A DNA stretch of 7,268 nt from Planctomycetaceae bacterium (GTDB lineage Bacteria > Planctomycetota > Planctomycetia > Pirellulales > Thermoguttaceae): NCBI GenBank assembly GCA_031288765.1, contig JAITQV010000538.1, positions 1-7,268 of the forward strand. The letters are read 5' to 3'. Position numbers and translations under genes: made by a program. The notes under the pieces were generated by a model, which was not told the DNA's origin, did no database searches, and worked only from the letters and a program-made list of their open reading frames with translations. Shown in pieces: positions 6,627 through 7,268 of this stretch. Position 1 is the first letter of the stretch, and every line of letters begins with the position of its first letter.

Positions 6627-7097
6627 ATGGAAATTCCGCGTCCTTCACGAAATTGCAGCGCAACAAACCGCGAACTTAAACCGGGGGAAATGTTTTTTTC
6701 CGTGCTGATTGAAGAAAAAGACAACATAAAACGTTTGGATTTTTCTGTTGAAAATTGGAAGGGGCCGCCGCCGGAATTTTTGGGTTGGTGGAAGACGCGG
6801 GTTCCCGACAATAACGATAAAAAAATCCAAATTGCTCCCAACGATGTTTTGTTGAATTTGTTTGAGGAATTATCTTTGCAGCCGGAGAACGCGGATATGC
6901 GGTATGTATTGGCGCTTTTACTGATTCGGCGGCGGCAATTCCGGTATGAACGGGAAGAAAAAGACGAAAAAGGACAAAAAAAACTGATTGTTTATGCGAT
7001 TAAGGAAAATATTACGTATGAAATTCCTATTATGGTTCTTGATCGGGAACGGGTTGATGAAGTTCAAAAGCAATTATCGCAATTGATTGTGAATTAG
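6627..7097 (+). CDS. Conserved planctomycete-type small protein of unknown function
   Basis: This 156-residue protein has no signal peptide or membrane segment, so it is probably cytoplasmic. Its opening part holds a single cysteine in NCSATNRELKPGEMFFSVL (9-27), followed by an aromatic/proline motif WKGPPPEFLGWWKTRVP (44-60), a predicted helix with MRYVLALLLIRRR (91-103), a charged Glu/Lys hairpin (about 109-119) and a C-terminal strand plus helix. I recall similar proteins in many planctomycetes, where the start reads C-x-x-[ST]-x-R-x-L-x-P-G-E and the tryptophan/proline motif recurs, but no function is known to me. The lone cysteine does not make a zinc ribbon by itself. The ATG at 6627 is the only sensible start and has no clear Shine-Dalgarno. 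It lies 67 bases after the secreted protein gene, so co-transcription is plausible; functional linkage is unproven. Confidence 0.82.
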   Translation: MEIPRPSRNCSATNRELKPGEMFFSVLIEEKDNIKRLDFSVENWKGPPPEFLGWWKTRVPDNNDKKIQIAPNDVLLNLFEELSLQPENADMRYVLALLLIRRRQFRYEREEKDEKGQKKLIVYAIKENITYEIPIMVLDRERVDEVQKQLSQLIVN

Positions 7098-7119
7098 CCG
7101 CTCTGCAACAAAATTCTCA

Positions 7120-7135
7120 GTCGGCGTTAGCCGAT
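7120..7135 (+). repeat. Small stem-loop related to 3651-3666
   Basis: GTCGGC-GTTA-GCCGAT forms a 6-bp stem (one G-T end pair) with a GTTA loop. It differs from 3651-3666 by two bases, and in both copies the stem pairs through one G-T wobble, placed at opposite ends. It sits 23 bases after the stop of the 156-residue protein gene. No T-run follows it, so transcription termination is possible but not shown. Confidence 0.6.
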
Positions 7136-7179
7136 TGGGAATTTGTACAATGTTGGTTGTTTTGGTTGCCTATCGGCAA

Positions 7180-7268
7180 GCAATCGCTCGGCGAGCGATT
7201 GCCTACCTCTTGTTTTTGTATCGGGTTGGAGATTCCGATCCGTAGGTTGCGCTTCGCTCCACCTACGG
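7180..7268 (-). repeat. Reverse-orientation hairpin repeat, copy D, cut by window edge
   Basis: Read on the minus strand this copy runs R hairpin, then GATCGGAATCTC, then CAAGAGGTAG and element G. The R hairpin is a perfect 8-bp stem (7240-7247 with 7261-7268) with a 13-nt loop and ends exactly at the last base of the window. Element G here is GCAATCGCTC (7180-7189) with GAGCGATTGC (7193-7202) over a GGC loop. The rest of the repeat presumably continues past 7268. The whole stretch 7098-7268 has no gene. Confidence 0.8.

Overview
The window most resembles chromosomal DNA of an anaerobic, moderate-GC planctomycete, possibly one of the gut or sediment lineages. Three things suggest this. The 551-aa secreted protein and the 156-aa protein look like conserved planctomycetal families with no assigned function (recalled, not searched). 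The intergenic DNA is crowded with hairpin repeats. Two of the four genes encode anaerobic flavin/iron-sulfur electron-transfer subunits. Only one start has a clear Shine-Dalgarno sequence, which also fits planctomycetes. The taxonomic call is inference.

Layout. Positions 1-977 hold no convincing gene; they contain a weak terminator-like hairpin, a 21-bp tandem repeat and a small stem-loop. Positions 978-2912 (+) encode a HydB/HndC-type diaphorase subunit with a thioredoxin-like [2Fe-2S] domain, a NuoF core with FMN/NADH and [4Fe-4S] sites, and a C-terminal 2[4Fe-4S] ferredoxin domain. Positions 2913-3784 form a repeat island between convergent genes. It holds two ~240-bp composite hairpin units (A and B), a 10-bp-stem hairpin (element G) and a third partial copy (C). 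Positions 3785-4618 (-) encode an NfnA/SudB/PyrK-like FAD and [2Fe-2S] subunit, with a near-consensus sigma70-type promoter at 4682-4710. Positions 4904-6559 (+) encode the secreted two-domain protein, and 6627-7097 (+) the small cytosolic-looking protein. Positions 7098-7268 hold a reverse-orientation copy (D) of the same hairpin repeats, cut by the window edge.

How the parts relate. HydB-type and NfnA-type subunits normally act inside multi-subunit electron-bifurcating or NAD(P)H:ferredoxin enzymes. Here each stands without its usual partners: no HydA, HydC or NuoE beside the first, and no NfnB/SudA beside the second. Partners must be encoded elsewhere or the subunits work in unusual assemblies.

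The most interesting non-coding signal is the repeat family. Independent copies keep perfect stems through paired, compensating base changes, which suggests that the folded structure is maintained. No complete, obviously new multi-gene system is visible.
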